Shown here in pieces: positions 7,568 to 17,440 of a stretch of DNA of 64,000 bases. Origin of the DNA: Chloroflexi bacterium TSY (GTDB lineage: Bacteria; Chloroflexota; Anaerolineae; Caldilineales; Caldilineaceae); the NCBI GenBank assembly GCA_019217005.1, contig JAHBNG010000012.1, forward strand, positions 1-64,000, given 5' to 3'. Made by a program: the position numbers and the translations under genes. How positions within the stretch are numbered: position 1 is the first letter of the stretch; the number at the start of each line of letters is the position of its first letter. A model generated the notes under the pieces. That model ran no database searches. It had not been told where the DNA came from and saw only the letters and a list, made by a program, of their open reading frames with translations.

Positions 7568-8493
7568 ATACTGGACAAGTACGCTGATTCTGCATACTTC
7601 CATTGCCGCACATTACGATAGTCTATTCCTTTATTGACAAGAGTTCTTGCCAAGCGCAACTCATCGTTTGTTTGTCGAAAAATAATTTCTGCTAACTCAT
7701 ACAATCTGAGAGCTTCATCTGGTTGTCCTTGTAGTGAGTAAATTACACCAAGGTTTACCTGGGTTGCTGCTTGCTCGACCGGATCTTGTATGTTTTCCAG
7801 TAACTCGATCGCTCTCCGATAACAGGTGATCGCTTCATCATAGCGTTCCTGAGCGCGCAACGAAGGTCCGAGATTGCGTAACCCCCAAGCTATCTTTCGC
7901 TCGTCACCTTCCTTTTCCCAGAACGCTAGAGACTGTCTAAAATAGTTCTCGGCGAATTGCCATTCACGTTCATCAAGGGCAATTGAACCCAGAACAAAAT
8001 AGCTAAACCCTCTTCCAATATCTTCTTCATCTAGCAACGTCAATGCAGTTCTTACCAAGCTATTGGCCTCTTCATAGCATCCCTCAATGCGAGCGATATA
8101 CGCCAACCGATTGATTACTTTGGCTTGATTGCGTAAATGATTCAATTCTTTGAAGAGAACAGAGCTTATCGTCAGAAATTTGCGTGCCTCATCATAATGA
8201 CCCAGAAATTGATGGAGCAACCCCAAGTGATGGTTTAATTCAGCCTCAGTTGGTGGGTCGTTCAAAAATCGACTCTGCTCAATACCTTGCTTTAGGTACG
8301 GTATCCATTCCTCCCTAAAACCTGCCTGCTCCATCTTCGGTGCCATGGTTAGCAAGAGGTCGCGTGTATAGGGCCATGCCTCTGGAATTTTGAAGGCATA
8401 GCTCAATACGTGCAGCGCTTGCTCGCGATCATCCTCGCTCAAGATAGCATCTGCTGCTTGGACTCTGGACAATGCATATTGGACGCTCCACAT
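7543..8493 (-). pseudogene. TPR-repeat protein fragment, both ends lost (copy 1)
   Basis: Reads as successive tetratricopeptide repeats (for example HLGLLHQFLGHYDEARKFLT, NLGVIYSLQGQPDEALRLYE). Its natural 3' end is cut by MITE A2 at 7567, so the last residues (SRSKFQV) are element sequence. At the 5' side the frame stays open past ATG 8493 (PDTFRNYIMWSVQYAL) to the truncated IS at 8520, so the native N-terminus is missing too. It may be the C-terminal half of a second STAND-type regulator. The inverted equivalent is at 22238-23188. Confidence 0.75.
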
Positions 8494-8518
8494 GATATAG
8501 TTGCGAAAGGTATCCGGA

Positions 8519-9955
8519 CTAAAGGTAGAGAACCCAAAAAGGAGGAAGGAATGCTAACCGCGCCAGAAATAACTATAGCAGTACTGATGAATGTATTGCA
8601 AGTAACGCCGGTGGGAACAAACGTAAATGTAATGCGTCTGATGTGGGCGATGATGAATGGGTCGTTTCTGAAAAGTCGAGGAGCAATCCATAGTGGATTG
8701 AGTGAAAGCGGGTTTGAAGATGAGGAGCTCCGGCGAAGCTGGTGGAGCTTTCGATATGGATCATGGGATATTGCAAGCCTGCTCTCATCGTGGCAAGAAG
8801 AAGTGGAGTGGAAAGGGGAATGGGAGGCAAAAAAGTTAGAAGGATACCGAGTGAAAAGCATAGATATCACAGGGTTCTGGCGACCGAAGCTGCAAGGGAA
8901 AGTGAACCGGCTCTATAACTCAACGGCTCGTCGGGCATTGCCCGCGCTCATCTTTGGAGTGATGATAAGCTCGGGGGAGATAGGCGGGAAACGAGTGCCA
9001 CTGCTCAAGGCAATCATGAGATGCGAGGTAGGCACAAAGGAAAGTGAGTTTCGGAAAAAGCTGCTGAAAGAGACGAAGAAATCACTGGAGTCAGACGAAG
9101 TGGCGGTGGTCGATGCCGGGTTTACAATCAGAGAAATGCTAGAAAGCGACGTCGACCGATTTGTCCTTCGGGAAGCGATTAACTGCACAGCGCGCCGCAA
9201 TGAGTTACCCGAACGTAAGGAAAAAGGCAGACCACCCGAATATGGTGATATTGTGCGTCCGCTCTCTCGATGCTATAGGGGAAAGCGACTCGAGGCCACA
9301 ACTCCAGACTCGTTTGGTCAATTTGTCTATAGTGGTCGCCTGATTCGCTATCAAGCATGGCACAATCTCGTCCCCAGGACAACCAAGGTGGATACAGCCA
9401 ACCGCACCTATTCGATTTACATCTTTCAGGATCCTGCTTATCACACACCTTTGGTTCTGGCGACCGTCATGGCTTTACAAGCTGAAACCATTTATCTTTT
9501 CTATCTGGAGCGCTGGCCTGTTGAACATCCCCCCTTGGCTTCCAAGCAGATGATTGGCTTACATCGTCAATTTGTTCATGCCGATGAGGCTTGCTTCCGC
9601 TTACCTGAATTGGGGCTGCTGGCTGGCAATCTTCTTTCCCATTTAGCCGCTTCTCTTCCTCCCATACCGACTGGCTACTGGGATCGAGAGCCTCAAGCCA
9701 CTCCCGGCAGGCTGCGCCGCGTTCTCTCGAGTGCTCTTTTTCCAACTCCCGACCAACTCGACCCTGACTTTCGGAAAAAGGCCTCGGTTTCACACCATTT
9801 ACCTAAAGGCGTTCTCGCTCATCGCCGCCTCAATGCCGCTGCTTAAACTAGCCGAGCACTATTTTTACATTTTATCCCGTTTTTTCAGGGTGGATTCTTT
9901 TTTCCGCCCCTTTCGGTTTGCCCTTTGTCACTCAAGCCTTTACCAGAAAGTAAAG
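8519..9955 (+). mobile_element. IS4-superfamily insertion sequence, left end deleted (copy 1)
   Basis: Compared with the complete copy at 53142-54649, the first 69 bp including the left inverted repeat are missing, so it can no longer be mobilised by itself. The right end CTTTACCAGAAAGTAAAG is intact at 9955 and abuts block X. The left border is fused to the interrupted TPR gene. It nevertheless keeps the only uninterrupted transposase frame of the three copies. Confidence 0.9.
8551..9846 (+). CDS. IS4-superfamily DDE transposase, intact reading frame
   Basis: The 431-aa protein starts at ATG 8551, 8 nt after GGAGG. DDE residues are visible: SIDITGFW (first Asp), VAVVDAGF (second Asp), and the exact IS4 YREK signature in FYLERWPVEHPPLASKQ (Y-x2-R-x3-E-x6-K). 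The element makes 5-bp target duplications (TAAAT at copy 3); I did not assign a subfamily. Homopolymer lengths (A5 near 9228, C6 near 9530) keep the frame open here. Both runs are longer in the other two copies, which are frameshifted. Confidence 0.9.
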   Translation: MLTAPEITIAVLMNVLQVTPVGTNVNVMRLMWAMMNGSFLKSRGAIHSGLSESGFEDEELRRSWWSFRYGSWDIASLLSSWQEEVEWKGEWEAKKLEGYRVKSIDITGFWRPKLQGKVNRLYNSTARRALPALIFGVMISSGEIGGKRVPLLKAIMRCEVGTKESEFRKKLLKETKKSLESDEVAVVDAGFTIREMLESDVDRFVLREAINCTARRNELPERKEKGRPPEYGDIVRPLSRCYRGKRLEATTPDSFGQFVYSGRLIRYQAWHNLVPRTTKVDTANRTYSIYIFQDPAYHTPLVLATVMALQAETIYLFYLERWPVEHPPLASKQMIGLHRQFVHADEACFRLPELGLLAGNLLSHLAASLPPIPTGYWDREPQATPGRLRRVLSSALFPTPDQLDPDFRKKASVSHHLPKGVLAHRRLNAAA

Positions 9956-10073
9956 GTTAACGTACTCTCTTCTTTGTCAACCTATTTCTGAACCAGCCCC
10001 CGCAACGCCGCCACCAACACCTGCACCATATACACCGGCTCCAACGTCAACGTCAACCGTTACACCCACACCT

Positions 10074-10805
10074 GTGATTCATACCATCCAGAGCGGGGAT
10101 AGTCTTCTTGCGATTGCAGATCGGTACGATTTGAGCGTAGCGGCCCTGCAAGAAGCAAATGGTATTCTAGACCCGCGTGCCTTACAGATTGGTCAACAGT
10201 TGATTATTCCGCGTATTGAAGAACTGAATGAAAATGAAGTTGCAACAGCAACGCCTACGCCTTTGCCGGTCTCGGTCGAGAATGTCTACTTTAGCGAAAC
10301 CACGATTGGTGGACTTTGGGTACTGGGCGAAGTGTTGAATGATAGCGGTGTTCCGCTGGAGCAAGTACGAGTTGGTGTAACATTGCTCGATGAAAGCGAA
10401 AGTGAACTTGCCCAGGCTAGCGGGTTGGTCGCACTTGACTTTGTCGATGTGAACGAACGCGCGCCATTTGCAATCTTATTTGGTGCTGCGCCGGGACGTT
10501 TTGACCAGTATCGTACGTATCCGATTAGTGCTGTTGGTGCATATATTGGAAGCTACTATCGAGATCTAGAAATACGCGGTCTAAAGAGCGAGGGAGAGCG
10601 GTATGCCTCATATACGGTCAGCGTCCAGGTTGTGTTGACCGCCTATGACAATCTAGGACGCGTCATCGCGATGCGTCAAGTTGTGCCAGATCACAACGTT
10701 GTGCCTCGTGGGGGAGAGACAACGTTTATTGATGTACTGGTTCCCATTGGTGGACCAGTCGAACGAATTGAAGCAGTTGCCCAAGGTCGACGCTTGCAGC
10801 AGTAG
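10074..10805 (+). CDS. LysM-domain protein, 5'-truncated by an IS (copy 2)
   Basis: Second copy of the gene at 167-898, with the same product and the same IS border (9955/9956). The Pro/Thr linker is open back to the IS, so the native start is missing here as well. If both copies are real, no complete version exists in this window. Confidence 0.75.
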   Translation: MIHTIQSGDSLLAIADRYDLSVAALQEANGILDPRALQIGQQLIIPRIEELNENEVATATPTPLPVSVENVYFSETTIGGLWVLGEVLNDSGVPLEQVRVGVTLLDESESELAQASGLVALDFVDVNERAPFAILFGAAPGRFDQYRTYPISAVGAYIGSYYRDLEIRGLKSEGERYASYTVSVQVVLTAYDNLGRVIAMRQVVPDHNVVPRGGETTFIDVLVPIGGPVERIEAVAQGRRLQQ

Positions 10806-10854
10806 TCAGTATTTGATAGGTCAGTCATCAATTATCAAGAATATCGAGAACAAA

Positions 10855-11475
10855 ATGTATAGACGAACTAAAATGGTGCTGATTTTTTGTCTGAGCATGT
10901 TTAGCTTAACGGGGTGTTGGTGGAACGATTTGTTTGGCAATACGAGCAACCTGCCAACACCGCCGCTCCGCAATCCAGCGATTGCACGTCCTGGTGCCAG
11001 GGGGCTTCTACCAGATAAAATAGAGATTCCAGCTATTGACTTAGATACCCCTGTTGTTGAACTGGGTTGGCATCCAGCCCGCAACGACGATGGCGCAGTG
11101 TTTAGCGAGTGGGATGTAGCCGATTTTGCCGCAGGGTGGCATAAGAATAGTGCGCTTCTCGGCGAAGGTGGCAACTTGGTGCTAAGTGCCCACAACAATA
11201 TCAAAGGTGCCATTTTTCGGGAGCTAGATCAGCTCAAAAAAGGCGATGAGATAGCCATCTGGTCGGGAGAACACAGGGTTCGCTACTCTGTTAATCAGGT
11301 AATGATTGTTCCCGAGAAATATGCTTCGCCAGAGCAACGCGCGGAAAATTTGAACTGGATTCAACCTTTTAATGATGACCGACTAACTCTTGTTAGTTGT
11401 TGGCCCCGCAATGATAATAGCCACAGGATTATTGTGGTTGCTCGTCCGACAGAAGATGAGACAGCTTCTCCATAA
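10855..11475 (+). CDS. Sortase-family protein with lipoprotein signal (copy 2)
   Basis: Second copy of the 206-aa protein at 948-1568, with the same lipobox (SLTGC) and the same His113, Cys182 and Arg191 triad. It overlaps convergent rimI copy 2 by 47 bp. Confidence 0.82.
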   Translation: MYRRTKMVLIFCLSMFSLTGCWWNDLFGNTSNLPTPPLRNPAIARPGARGLLPDKIEIPAIDLDTPVVELGWHPARNDDGAVFSEWDVADFAAGWHKNSALLGEGGNLVLSAHNNIKGAIFRELDQLKKGDEIAIWSGEHRVRYSVNQVMIVPEKYASPEQRAENLNWIQPFNDDRLTLVSCWPRNDNSHRIIVVARPTEDETASP

Positions 11476-12124
11476 GCCGATCACGCGTTGTGGCCAAAGG
11501 GCGCCAGATGTGCCCATCGTCAAGTCTTTTCAGGGTAAATAGAATTGCATCATCGGTTTCAGTCAATTTCGTTGCTGGATAATAGTTTTTTCGTCGCCCA
11601 ACAGTTTCAAAACCAAGCCCGCTATAAAGCAATTGCGCAGCCTGATTGCGTGACCGGACTTCCAAAGTTGCCAAAGCAATCCCTGAACGTCGCGCTTTTT
11701 CTAGCATATTGATCAGAAGCCATTTCCCCAGGCCGCGTCGCTGCCATTGCGGTGCAATAGCTAAGGATACAATGTGCATCTCTTCTGCTACAAGCCAATA
11801 TCCTCCATAACCGACCAGTTCTAGCACCATTCCATCAATCACTGCGTGTATACGAGACAAATTTTCGGAAAGGATTGGCCCTCTCTGCGTTCTGAAAGAT
11901 AGGGAACCCGGTTTTTTGGGGTCAGCATCATTGGAGCTTTGGGAGGCAGTTGTTCGCTGTAGTTGTGCAATCCAATAATGACTCTGTCGATTCTGTTCAA
12001 TCTCTTTATAGTAGGTTTTGATGGACCAGGGTGTTGGAAAACAGCGCGTTGCCAGTTGATATACAGAAGGAATGTCGTCAGATGTCATTGCTCGAAATCG
12101 AAGTGGGGCTGGATTGTTGTTCAA
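11429..12124 (-). CDS. rimI: RimI acetyltransferase (copy 2)
   Basis: Second copy of the GNAT gene at 1522-2217, with the same atypical insert of about 30 residues around position 75 and the acetyl-CoA loop QWQRRGLG. It is downstream of tsaB copy 2 with the same 17-bp gap. Confidence 0.88.
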   Translation of the reverse strand: MNNNPAPLRFRAMTSDDIPSVYQLATRCFPTPWSIKTYYKEIEQNRQSHYWIAQLQRTTASQSSNDADPKKPGSLSFRTQRGPILSENLSRIHAVIDGMVLELVGYGGYWLVAEEMHIVSLAIAPQWQRRGLGKWLLINMLEKARRSGIALATLEVRSRNQAAQLLYSGLGFETVGRRKNYYPATKLTETDDAILFTLKRLDDGHIWRPLATTRDRLMEKLSHLLSDEQPQ

Positions 12125-12141
12125 TTTGTTTCCTTGCCTCC

Positions 12142-12858
12142 TTATGGGCTGCGCAGGTAGAGTGGTTGTAGATCCTCCAGATTATCCTGGATATTTGCGG
12201 CAAAATATCGCGCTGCTAGTCGCGCTAGATTTCCGGCGCGTCGTAAACCACTCACGGCATCAACAATGGTCACATGCTCCAGATCGATGATGGCTCCATG
12301 AAGCTCGGTCGTTAGTTCGCCGATTGCCCAAACGAAACTTGGTTGTAGCGATTGGAGCATGGTCACAAATTCTTCGTTGGTTCCGACTGAATGTGTAGCG
12401 GCATCTGGACGCGCAAAGGTCGATTCTGCTGAATCAACTGAGGATAAGAGCCAGTTATAGCGTCCGCGTCCAGCTTGAATATACGGACAGAGGATTATGT
12501 TCTCACTTTTGTGCAATTTGGATTGGAGAGCCAGAGCCAACCAAGGCCACGCTGTTACGCAAAGGGTAGGAATACCTAGAACTTTTGGTGGGTGCGGCAA
12601 ACCAATGGCAATTCCTTTAACAGCGCTGATCGCAATGCGTACGCCAGTGAAGCTTCCTGGACCTGTAGTGACGGCCAGGGCCGTCACCTGCTCTGGCTTC
12701 AAACGGAGCTGCTGTAATAGTTGTTGAGTTGTAACAAGGAGATCCTGGGTTTGCCTTCGTTGCGCTTGCCAGGTCCACTCTCCAAGCAACGTATCGGTCT
12801 CTAGATGATAGATAGCGATTGAGGCCGTTTGCGTTGCAGTGTCAAGTGCGAGTAACAT
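12142..12858 (-). CDS. tsaB: TsaB, t6A tRNA modification (copy 2)
   Basis: Second copy of 2235-2951, with the TGPGSFTGVRIAIS motif intact. It is first gene of the tsaB-rimI unit. Confidence 0.92.
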   Translation of the reverse strand: MLLALDTATQTASIAIYHLETDTLLGEWTWQAQRRQTQDLLVTTQQLLQQLRLKPEQVTALAVTTGPGSFTGVRIAISAVKGIAIGLPHPPKVLGIPTLCVTAWPWLALALQSKLHKSENIILCPYIQAGRGRYNWLLSSVDSAESTFARPDAATHSVGTNEEFVTMLQSLQPSFVWAIGELTTELHGAIIDLEHVTIVDAVSGLRRAGNLARLAARYFAANIQDNLEDLQPLYLRSP

Positions 12859-12972
12859 AATCTATTATAAGCTGATTTGGATTCATGCAGAATGAATTAT
12901 ACCAAGCGGGAGATGACTAGGTAAATCTTAAGTGCAGCTCAATGATATTATCAATCAGAAACACTTAGTGCT

Positions 12973-13043
12973 TATCCGAAAAGTTCTGTGTCGATCCGTT
13001 CTGACTTGAGAAGTTGGTCGGACTCACAACCACTTTTCGGATA
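12973..13043. repeat. Small palindromic repeat upstream of nfo (copy 2)
   Basis: The same 11-bp inverted repeat (TATCCGAAAAG / CTTTTCGGATA) as at 3066-3136, carried with block X. Confidence 0.55.
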
Positions 13044-13068
13044 GGTTCTTATTCACCAGGAGAAAACT

Positions 13069-13956
13069 ATGTCTGTTTTAATGCTTGGCGCACATATGTC
13101 AATTGCAGGGGGTGTTAGCCAAGCGCTTGATCGTGCAAGTTCGATCGGGAGCAATGCTGTTCAACTATTTACTAAAAACAATCGACAATGGCAAGGCCCA
13201 CCAGTTGATCAGGAGGATGTTGCTCGTTGGCACGATGAGATGCCCGCTCAGGAAATTGTTTATGCTGTGAGCCACGCCAGTTACCTCATTAACCTGGCCT
13301 CTCCCAAAGATCCGCTTTGGGAAAAAAGCCGTAATGCCCATAAAGATGAATTACAGCGTGCTCATGCCTATGGGGTACCTCATGTTGTGCTTCACCCAGG
13401 TGCGCACACGGGAAGAGGCGAGGAAGCAGGGGTTGAGCGCGTGGCTACCGCTTTGAATCAAATCCACGTTGAAACCCCTGAGTGCGTCGACACCATCACG
13501 TTGTTGGAGCTAATGGCCGGACAAGGTTCGACAGTTGGCTATAACTTCGGACTATTGCGCAACATCATCGAGCAGGTGGATGACCAGAATCGAGTGGGTG
13601 TCTGTGTTGATACATGCCATGCTTTTGCAGCTGGTTACAATATTCGAGTCCGTGATGGATATGAGGCCATGATGGACGAAATAGAACAGGAAATTGGTCT
13701 TGCCCGTGTCAAATGTTGGCACTTTAATGACAGCAAAGGAGGACTGGACAGCCGAATCGATCGACACACACATATCAGCGAAGGCGAGATCGGTGAGGAT
13801 GGCTTCCGCTTTATCCTCAACGATCCACGGTGGGACGGAATCGCCATGTTGTTGGAGACACCAAAAAAGGATGATCTAAAAGACGATGTCAAGAACCTGA
13901 CTCGTCTGCGCACATTGATCGAGGATGAAGAACGTGTTCCGCCAGGGTTGCGGTAA
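13069..13956 (+). CDS. nfo: Deoxyribonuclease IV (copy 2)
   Basis: Second copy of 3162-4049, 295 aa, with all zinc-site segments intact and the same AGGAG site before the ATG. Confidence 0.95.
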   Translation: MSVLMLGAHMSIAGGVSQALDRASSIGSNAVQLFTKNNRQWQGPPVDQEDVARWHDEMPAQEIVYAVSHASYLINLASPKDPLWEKSRNAHKDELQRAHAYGVPHVVLHPGAHTGRGEEAGVERVATALNQIHVETPECVDTITLLELMAGQGSTVGYNFGLLRNIIEQVDDQNRVGVCVDTCHAFAAGYNIRVRDGYEAMMDEIEQEIGLARVKCWHFNDSKGGLDSRIDRHTHISEGEIGEDGFRFILNDPRWDGIAMLLETPKKDDLKDDVKNLTRLRTLIEDEERVPPGLR

Positions 13957-14109
13957 GACTACCTCGATGCAAGGAGAAGACGAAAAGATCGATAGAGGAA
14001 ATACACAAGTGCATTGACATTTCTTGCGTAAACAGCTATCATAGATTCAGTCAAACAAAAGGTTTTGGGCCAGAGATTAATGTGTCGATTTGCACAGCTT
14101 CTTCTATAG

Positions 14110-14311
14110 TCAATTGGCCAAGTCCTTGTCGGAATTTAGCCCCTCTGCCATTGTGTATATCAATTTCCACACAGCTTGAACATCATCTAATTCGGTTGGA
14201 TAGGCTCCAATGCTAATCCGCACCATCCAACGTCCGTTGAGTGTGGCTGGCGTTAGGTAGGCTTCGCCGGAGCGATTTACTCGATCCGCCCAAGACAGGG
14301 TATGCTGGTCT
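14110..14311 (-). pseudogene. C-terminal part of group II PLP decarboxylase, severed by MITE A3
   Basis: Encodes the same C-terminus as 4203-4404. Here the N-terminal part lies just beyond the MITE (14527-15769). GGTCT is repeated on both sides of the element (14307-14311 and 14527-14531), so this is a genuine insertion and the two pieces once formed one gene. Removing the element plus one GGTCT should rejoin the frame. Confidence 0.88.
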
Positions 14312-14526
14312 CAGTAGATCCAAATTTCAGGTTTAGAGAGAGAATTTGGGCTAATTAGTTGACATAAATACGTATTTGCCAGTCAATACCTAGCATTTAC
14401 GTAAAATTTAAGCGATTTCTAGATATGAAATTGGCTGTTTTTGGCAACTGAGATCTGAAAAAATGGCCCCAAAATCCCTTCTCTCCCGACTGAAAATAGT
14501 CAAAAACGCCAAATTTGGATCTACTG
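14312..14526 (+). mobile_element. MITE-like element, subfamily A, copy A3
   Basis: 215 bp, terminal repeats CAGTAGATCCAAATTT and reverse complement, with a matching 5-bp target duplication GGTCT on both sides. It is inserted in a decarboxylase gene. It is the presumed parent of the left half of junction A1. Confidence 0.93.
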
Positions 14527-15769
14527 GGTCTAATTCTTCATTGCTTAGGTTGGAGGGCTCATGACGTATACAAACAGTCTGTAGCGGAACCGGTGCCAAA
14601 ACGCTCCACTCTGGGCGCTCTTTTACTCGCGCCTCTAACCATTGGGCATTTGCAATGTCACGCCTGACGCGCTGCTGCAGTCCCGTGACCCCCTGCTCTC
14701 GGATCAAGGTCCACAGCTTTAGTGCCCGAAAGCGTCTCCCCAATGGAATTCCCCAATCACGATAGTTCTTTACTTCATTATCGGCTGCGCTCTGCAAGTA
14801 GCTGGGATTGGTTCCCATCACGCGCACAAGATGTTCAGAATCACGCACGTAGCAGAGCGTACAATCAAAGGCTGCACCGAGCCATTTGTGCGGGTTCAGA
14901 ACAACCGAGTCAGCTCGCTCGATTCCTTCCCACATCCAGCGACATTCGGGTAAAATCATGGCAGAGCCAGCCAGCGCTGAATCAACATGTAACCAGAGAT
15001 TATACCGCTGAGCAATCTCTGCGAGTGACTCGATTGGATCGAGAGCTGTCGATGTCGTGGTACCCGTGGTCGCCACAATAGCGCAAGGCTGTTTGCCCTC
15101 AGCCAAATCTTCTTGAATGGCTCGTTCAAGCGAGGAAGGGTCGAGCGCAAACGCATCGTCTACATCGATGAGACGGACGTTTTCCCGACCAAATCCTGCC
15201 AGCAATGCAGCCTTGTCGACCGAACTGTGGCTATACTCAGAGACGTAGACAATTAAGGGCTTTGTTTCAGCCTGCAAACCACCATGGACCATACCGAAAT
15301 TTGTGGTGCGCTCGCGGGCACAAATGAGCGCCAATAGCGTGGTGGTTGATGCCGTATCCTGAATAACACCGTTCCAATCGGCAGAGAGACCAACCATTTG
15401 ACGCATCCAATCCGTCATTGCCTCTTCCAGTTCAGTTAATGCAGGAGCCGATTGCCAGGAGAGCCCAAGCGAACCTAAACCTGTGCTGAGATAGTCACCG
15501 AGTACGCTGGACAACAGACTATTCGCTGGAAAATATCCAAAAAAACTCGGATGTTGAAAGTGAGACAACCCCGGTACAATGATCTCTTCCAGGTCGCGCA
15601 GGATCTGGGCAAAGGATTCAGGTTCCTCGGGTGGTGTGTTCGGTAATTGTGCTTTGACATGACCAGGTTCGACTTGCGCCATGACAGGCCGAGATCGGAT
15701 CCCAGTGCGGAAATCTGCAACCCAGTCGATCAGTTGATGTCCAGCAGTACGAAATTCTTCGGGTGTCAT
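14527..15769 (-). pseudogene. Group II PLP-dependent decarboxylase, N-terminal part, 3' end cut by MITE
   Basis: The ATG at 15769 (MTPEEFRTAGHQLIDWVADF) gives the normal start of the aromatic-L-amino-acid/tyrosine decarboxylase family; the frame is open further upstream to 15907. The PLP lysine is in VVLNPHKW, preceded by LWLHVDSALAGSA. These enzymes decarboxylate aromatic amino acids or relatives; the exact substrate cannot be read. The natural sequence ends at SNEELD near 14527; translation would run on through the MITE to a stop at 14408. The last roughly 65 residues (14110-14311) are needed for the fold, so the gene is likely dead. Confidence 0.85.
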
Positions 15770-15916
15770 TTGTTCTCTTTCTTTGAGCTTACCTACTTTC
15801 ACTGGATAAAGTAATTTACCATGAGACAGGATACTTGCCATTTTGTAGATGTCAACTTTCGTACCGATTAAGTGTATGATAGGGTATGCAATCAAATAAA
15901 TAAACAATTGTATTAC

Positions 15917-15978
15917 CAGTAGACCGCAATCGTGGCATTCTCGGGTGAAGCGAAGAATCTAACGATTGCGGTCTACTG
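15917..15978. repeat. Palindromic repeat with CATTCTCGgGTGAAgCGAAGAATCT core
   Basis: A perfect 17-bp inverted repeat (CAGTAGACCGCAATCGT / ACGATTGCGGTCTACTG) encloses a 28-bp core. Nearly the same core occurs at 18005-18063 inside a completely different inverted repeat. It sits between the divergent decarboxylase and gamma-synthase-like genes. Confidence 0.7.
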
Positions 15979-16013
15979 ATTATCGAGTACACGCGGCATA
16001 CAAGGAGAAATGA

Positions 16014-17213
16014 ATGATACACAAAAGGGATTATACTGATTGGGGAGAACGTACGCGTGCTGTCCATGCTGGGGAGGGAGTCGACCCCGTTACTCGGGCC
16101 TCCTCTCCGAGTTTGGTTATGTCGGCAACCTTTGCGCCAGACAAAGTGGCTGGCTTCTCTGCTCTCGACGATGGTGGATACGAAGGCTATATCTATGCAC
16201 GCGTGTCAAATCCGACAGTCGATCAGTTGGCGCAGAAGAGTGCGGCACTGGAACATGCACCTGCCGCACTCTGTTTTGCGTCTGGTATGGCGGCATCCCA
16301 TGCCTTGCTGGCAGGTCGTTTGAACCAAGGTGATCATCTAGTCATTGCCGATACAAACTATGTGGGAACCGCAGAATTGGTTCGAGATAGCTTGCCCCGG
16401 TGGGGAATAGATGTTACATTGGTTGATACATCGGATCTCGCACAGGTTGAGACGGCTATCACGCCCAAGACGAGGATGGTCTGGCTTGAGACACCTGCCA
16501 ATCCCATCATGCGTCTTTGCGACATTCGAGCCATTGCGGATTTAGTACGTGGGTTTGGCGTTCGGGATGTGGTCGTTGATTCAACTTTCGCATCACCTGC
16601 TGCAACAAAGCCAATGGAACTGGGTGCTGATTTTGTTATCCACTCACTCACGAAATATATTGGTGGACATGGTGACGCAATGGGCGGAGTCGTTGTAGGT
16701 CGAAAAGACGCGTTGGATACGCTCAACATGGAAGCGATGGTCCATTATGGAGGTGTCTTGTCTCCCTTTAATGCCTGGATGATCTTGCGTGGTGCTGCAA
16801 CCTTCCCCTTGCGCATGCAAGCGCATCAGCAGAATGCATTAGAAGTTGCTCGATTTTTGGAAGAACATCCTGCCGTTTCTTGTGTGCATTATCCCGGATT
16901 ACCCTCTCATCCGCAGCATGAATTGGCAAAAAGGCAGATGCGTAACTTCTCCGGCATGATGACCTTTCAAACAAAGGATTCAGGCGAAGTGGTTGCACAG
17001 CGCATGATCGAAAAGATGAACGTAATCCATTATGCCGTTTCGCTTGGTCACCATCGGTCATTGATCTACTGGATTCCAACAGAAATGCTCATGGCTTCAA
17101 CATTTCGATTGGATCCAGACGCCGAAAAGCGTTATCGGGCTTTTGCGGGTGACGGAGTGGGGTGGTTCAGAATTAGGTTTACACTTTTGATACATAGACA
17201 AAAATCTATATGA
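16014..17213 (+). pseudogene. Cystathionine gamma-synthase / methionine gamma-lyase-like PLP enzyme, 3' end interrupted
   Basis: A Cys/Met-metabolism PLP enzyme of fold type I: ERTRAVHAG at the start, YARVSNPTV, ALCFASGMAA, and the PLP lysine in HSLTKYIGGH. Such enzymes do gamma-replacement or gamma-elimination on cystathionine, homoserine esters or methionine. The natural frame reaches AGDGV at 17158, where a 155-bp miniature element is inserted; the remaining residues to 17213 are element-encoded. The missing C-terminus (VFRFSVGIEDASDIIADLKE) follows the element at 17322-17391. Only about 23 residues are affected, but they form the conserved 'R.S.GIED' substrate-binding end, including its Arg. 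Activity is therefore doubtful. Confidence 0.85.
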
Positions 17214-17313
17214 GGTCATTTTCTGCCTGAGCATGGCTCAAATTAGAAAATATAAACATCTTTTCTCTTTGCAAAAATGTAAACCTAATTGTCCGCCTAA
17301 AATGAACCACCCC
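17159..17313. mobile_element. Second type of miniature element, 155 bp, 8-bp target duplication
   Basis: It begins GGGGTGGTTCA and ends TGAACCACCCC (11-bp inverted repeat). A further internal inverted pair, ATTAGGTTTACA / TGTAAACCTAAT, makes most of it self-complementary. GACGGAGT is duplicated at 17151-17158 and 17314-17321. It has no transposase and is unrelated to the 215-bp family by ends or duplication length. Confidence 0.9.
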
Positions 17314-17321
17314 GACGGAGT

Positions 17322-17391
17322 CTTCCGTTTTTCAGTGGGAATTGAAGATGCAAGCGATATTATTGCGGATCTGAAGGAAGTTTTAGGATAA
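17322..17391 (+). pseudogene. Severed C-terminal codons of the gamma-synthase-like gene
   Basis: The sequence reads FRFSVGIEDASDIIADLKEV then LG-stop, which joins exactly to the codons before the first GACGGAGT once the element and one duplication are removed. It is too short to be a gene on its own. Confidence 0.85.
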
Positions 17392-17440
17392 CACAATGCA
17401 ATGGTTATAAAAAATGTATAGCCATTATAAGGAAATTGCA

